Source: Planctomycetaceae bacterium (lineage in GTDB: Bacteria; Planctomycetota; Planctomycetia; Pirellulales; Pirellulaceae). Taken from it: DNA of 64,000 bases. The notes below the pieces were generated by a model. It was not told the DNA's origin. It was given only the letters and a program-made list of their open reading frames with translations, and did not search any database. Position numbers and translations under genes: made by a program. The first letter of the stretch is position 1; every line of letters begins with the position of its first letter. Of this stretch, positions 62,099 to 64,000 are shown one piece after another. The stretch spans positions 248,001-312,000 of the forward strand of contig JACKHN010000005.1 of assembly GCA_020638975.1 (NCBI GenBank). The letters run 5' to 3'.

Positions 62099-62203
62099 AA
62101 AAGTTTTTCGACAGTAATTGTTTGGCCAATGCTAAGCTGTAACCAAGCACTAGTTCGTTGCGACGGACTCACATCAGCATTTTTGCATCGACAGGATAGA
62201 ACA

Positions 62204-63004
62204 ATGGACGTTGTTAAGCTTGCAATTCACGGCGCAGCCGGTCGCATGGGGAAACGGTTGGTCGCTCTCAGCACGAGCGATCCCGCACTAAGGCTTGTGG
62301 CGGCTATCGAATACTCAAAGCACCCGGACCTTGGTCGCGACGCCGGGCTGCTCGCCGGTGTCGCGGAGGCCGGCGTGCCACTAAGTTCGTCGCTTGACTT
62401 CGTGGCCGATGCGGTAATCGATTTCTCTTTGCCAGATTCCGCAATCGCTCTCGTGCGCTCATGCGTAACCCACAAGCGGCCGCTCGTCCTGGCGACGACG
62501 GGGATGTCGGAAGATCAGAAAACGGAAGTTCGAGCCGCCGGACTAGAGATCCCCATCGTTTGGGCTCCCAGCATGAGCATGGCGGTCAACCTAACGATGA
62601 AGTTAGCTTCGATTGCTGGGCAAACCTTGAAAGATGCGCCGGGCGGTGCTGACGTCGAAATCATCGAACGCCATCACCGTTATAAGGAAGACGCGCCGAG
62701 CGGGACGGCCTTGAAGTTTGGCGAACTGATCGCTGAGGCGATGGGACAGACCAATCACCAGCATGGTCGAGAAGGCCAGACCGGCCAGCGACCGCATGAT
62801 GAAATTGGTTATCATGCGATCCGCGTCGGTGACAATCCCGGCGAACACACGATCGTCTTTGGGTTGCTGGGCGAAACGATCGAGTTGACCGTGCGTGCTT
62901 CGAATCGAGACTGTTATGCCTTGGGCGCTCTGCAGGCTGCGAAATTCATTGCCAACAAAGGGCCTGGGTTGTATTCGATGTACGACGTGCTGGGACTCGA
63001 ATAG
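62204..63004 (+). CDS. dapB: 4-hydroxy-tetrahydrodipicolinate reductase
   Basis: 266 aa from ATG 62204. NAD(P)H-dependent reductase of the lysine and diaminopimelate pathway. Nucleotide-binding loop HGAAGRMGKRL, substrate loop LATTGMSEDQK, active-site ERHHRYKEDAPSGTAL with the catalytic His-His-Arg/Lys group. The IS4 element ends 105 bp upstream, so the promoter region may be altered or replaced. Essential in organisms that make a diaminopimelate cell wall. Confidence 0.96.
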   Translation: MDVVKLAIHGAAGRMGKRLVALSTSDPALRLVAAIEYSKHPDLGRDAGLLAGVAEAGVPLSSSLDFVADAVIDFSLPDSAIALVRSCVTHKRPLVLATTGMSEDQKTEVRAAGLEIPIVWAPSMSMAVNLTMKLASIAGQTLKDAPGGADVEIIERHHRYKEDAPSGTALKFGELIAEAMGQTNHQHGREGQTGQRPHDEIGYHAIRVGDNPGEHTIVFGLLGETIELTVRASNRDCYALGALQAAKFIANKGPGLYSMYDVLGLE

Positions 63005-63011
63005 AGTAGAT

Positions 63012-63434
63012 CTAAGTTGTTGCTCGAAAGTGTTCGGCGATGGCTGCTAACAGCGGATCGATTGTGGCTTCTTGAATCGCATGTGGCGGGTTCCAGGGGA
63101 ACCATTCGAAGCCAGGGTGCTCCGTTGGCACAATCTCAACGTCTCGGAGCAGCCACCCAAGATAGATCAGTAGAGTCTTGTCACAGGTTTGCTTAGGGTA
63201 TCGTCGATCTTGGACCTTGTACTTGTGTTTGAAGCAAAACTGTTTGTCGAGTTCGATGTCTCCGGCGGTGATTCCCGTCTCTTCGACGAGTTCTCGCAGT
63301 GCGCATTCAATATCGGTTTCACCTGGATCGACATGGCCTTTTGGCAAGTCCCACCGCGATTTGTGACGCATTAGCAAGAAGGACAACGGCTCGCGTTTGA
63401 AGACAATGACGCCGCAGGATTTGACTTGAGGCAT
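63012..63434 (-). CDS. Nudix hydrolase, diadenosine-polyphosphate type
   Basis: 140 aa. The Nudix box is complete: GHVDPGETDIECALRELVEETGI. N-terminal beta-sheet start SCGVIVFKREPLSFLLMRHK and WDLPKG are as in bis(5'-nucleosyl)-tetraphosphatases of the human NUDT2 type. Clears signalling or damaged nucleotides. Convergent with dapB, 7 bp apart. A TolB-like gene lies upstream, 15 bp away on the same strand. Confidence 0.92.
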   Translation of the reverse strand: MPQVKSCGVIVFKREPLSFLLMRHKSRWDLPKGHVDPGETDIECALRELVEETGITAGDIELDKQFCFKHKYKVQDRRYPKQTCDKTLLIYLGWLLRDVEIVPTEHPGFEWFPWNPPHAIQEATIDPLLAAIAEHFRATT

Positions 63435-63449
63435 GACGCTGAACTGGGG

Positions 63450-64000
63450 CTAAGGCTTCGCGGGCATTTTAAAGTCGGCAATGAACAGTTGGCTGCTGTG
63501 ATCGTCCGTCCGAGTGCTGGTCCACATCAGCTGCTTGCCGTCGGGCGAAAATACGGGCAAGACATCGGCTGCCTGGGAATCGCTGACTCGCAGAGGCTCG
63601 CCGATGGAAAACTCTCCATCTTTGACTTCGTAACGGGCCAGCCACAAATCGTAGTTCGGCCGAGCTTGCGGGTTGGAATGGTCGGCCCCTGTCCAGATGA
63701 TGTAAGGTTCGGTGGGGTGCCAGTACGGAGCCCAATGGACACCGTTGCTGTCCGTGAGGGCGGTCTCATTCTTACCATCAACTCCGATGACGTAGATCTG
63801 AAGAAAGTGCTCTTTCTCACGATCGCTTCGGAAGACGATCCACTTCTGATCGGGCGACATGAAGGGGCCACCGTCGTAACCCGGTGCATTCGTTAACTGT
63901 TTCACATCCGAGCCATCGACGTTCATCAGGTAGATGTCTGGATCGCCATCCCGATCACTACAGAAGGCTATTTGCTTACCGTCCTTCGAGTAGGCGCCTT
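63450..64000 (-). CDS. TolB-like propeller protein, 5' end outside the window
   Basis: C-terminal 183 residues visible; the frame is open to the window end. Three or more PD40/TolB blades: GKQIAFCSDRDGDPDIYLMN, QKWIVFRSDREKEHFLQIYV and FSPDGKQLMWTSTRTDD. Such propellers are often secreted and part of Tol-Pal, S9 peptidases or stand-alone proteins; the last blade ends in LFIADFKMPAKP with no peptidase domain after it, so this is likely a stand-alone TolB-like protein. Confidence 0.85.
   Translation of the reverse strand, partial: GAYSKDGKQIAFCSDRDGDPDIYLMNVDGSDVKQLTNAPGYDGGPFMSPDQKWIVFRSDREKEHFLQIYVIGVDGKNETALTDSNGVHWAPYWHPTEPYIIWTGADHSNPQARPNYDLWLARYEVKDGEFSIGEPLRVSDSQAADVLPVFSPDGKQLMWTSTRTDDHSSQLFIADFKMPAKP

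Noticed and set aside
60560..62110. Target-site duplication of the IS4 element
   Set aside because: The bases beside the two ends do not match at any tested length from 8 to 12.
1..64000. tRNA genes, rRNA genes and CRISPR arrays
   Set aside because: No cloverleaf with T-loop pattern, no rRNA sequence and no regularly spaced short repeats were seen by eye.

Overview
The window looks like chromosomal DNA of a planctomycete, most likely of the Pirellulales. The evidence is the gene set: two secreted sulfatases, a secreted GH2 beta-galactosidase, a DUF1080 protein, a BBP7-type outer-membrane beta-barrel protein, two di-haem cytochrome c peroxidases, a quinoprotein-like propeller, two Uma2 proteins and many long signal-peptide proteins, in a sequence of moderate GC. 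Genus cannot be decided from the sequence alone. About fifty genes are supported. No rRNA, tRNA or CRISPR array was seen.

Layout. 1-5372: an accessory block with a Uma2 nuclease-like gene and a large STAND/WD40 ATPase gene, bounded by two copies of a 31-bp sequence that in both places encodes the same C-terminal peptide; the ATPase gene seems to have lost its true 5' end at the right boundary. 5386-8983: ABC ATPase, membrane-anchored partner, MazG-like protein. 9250-15912: prolyl oligopeptidase, rsmA, a sulfatase and a TPR protein. 15986-19249: rpsT, gamma-glutamyltransferase and pdxA. 19263-28347: secreted sialidase-like propeller, BBP7 porin, TM2 protein, mutM, a GH2 enzyme with an inserted LamG-like domain, and a DUF1080 protein. 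28405-34117: S4 protein, small proteins, di-haem peroxidase, a PQQ-type propeller gene broken by one in-frame TGA, a secreted intradiol dioxygenase and a desaturase. 34557-42775: second sulfatase, a lipoprotein, an FAD oxidoreductase with a C-terminal beta-sandwich, a second Uma2 gene between two copies of a palindromic element, and an esterase. 43071-50901: GAF/degenerate HD-GYP protein, peroxidase plus propeller pair, bioB, a PSP1-like protein, an OLD-family ATPase/TOPRIM protein with a Gln at the catalytic Glu position, and a gamma-class carbonic anhydrase. 51024-64000: amidase, DPP-IV-like peptidase, thioredoxin-fold protein without CxxC, hisN-like phosphatase, Rrf2 regulator, lspA and dksA-like genes (overlapping), threonine synthase, an IS4 element just upstream of dapB, a Nudix hydrolase and a TolB-like propeller cut by the window end.

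How it fits together. Most genes are housekeeping or serve breakdown of sulfated and other polysaccharides in the periplasm. The parts that stand out are the direct-repeat-bounded STAND/Uma2 block, the OLD protein (both belong to families with known anti-phage members), the IS4 copy and at least eight intergenic inverted repeats, several of which share a CGACGGC/GCCGTCG core and look like a dispersed REP-like family. No complete, clearly new multi-gene system can be proved from the sequence; the STAND/Uma2 block is the best candidate.
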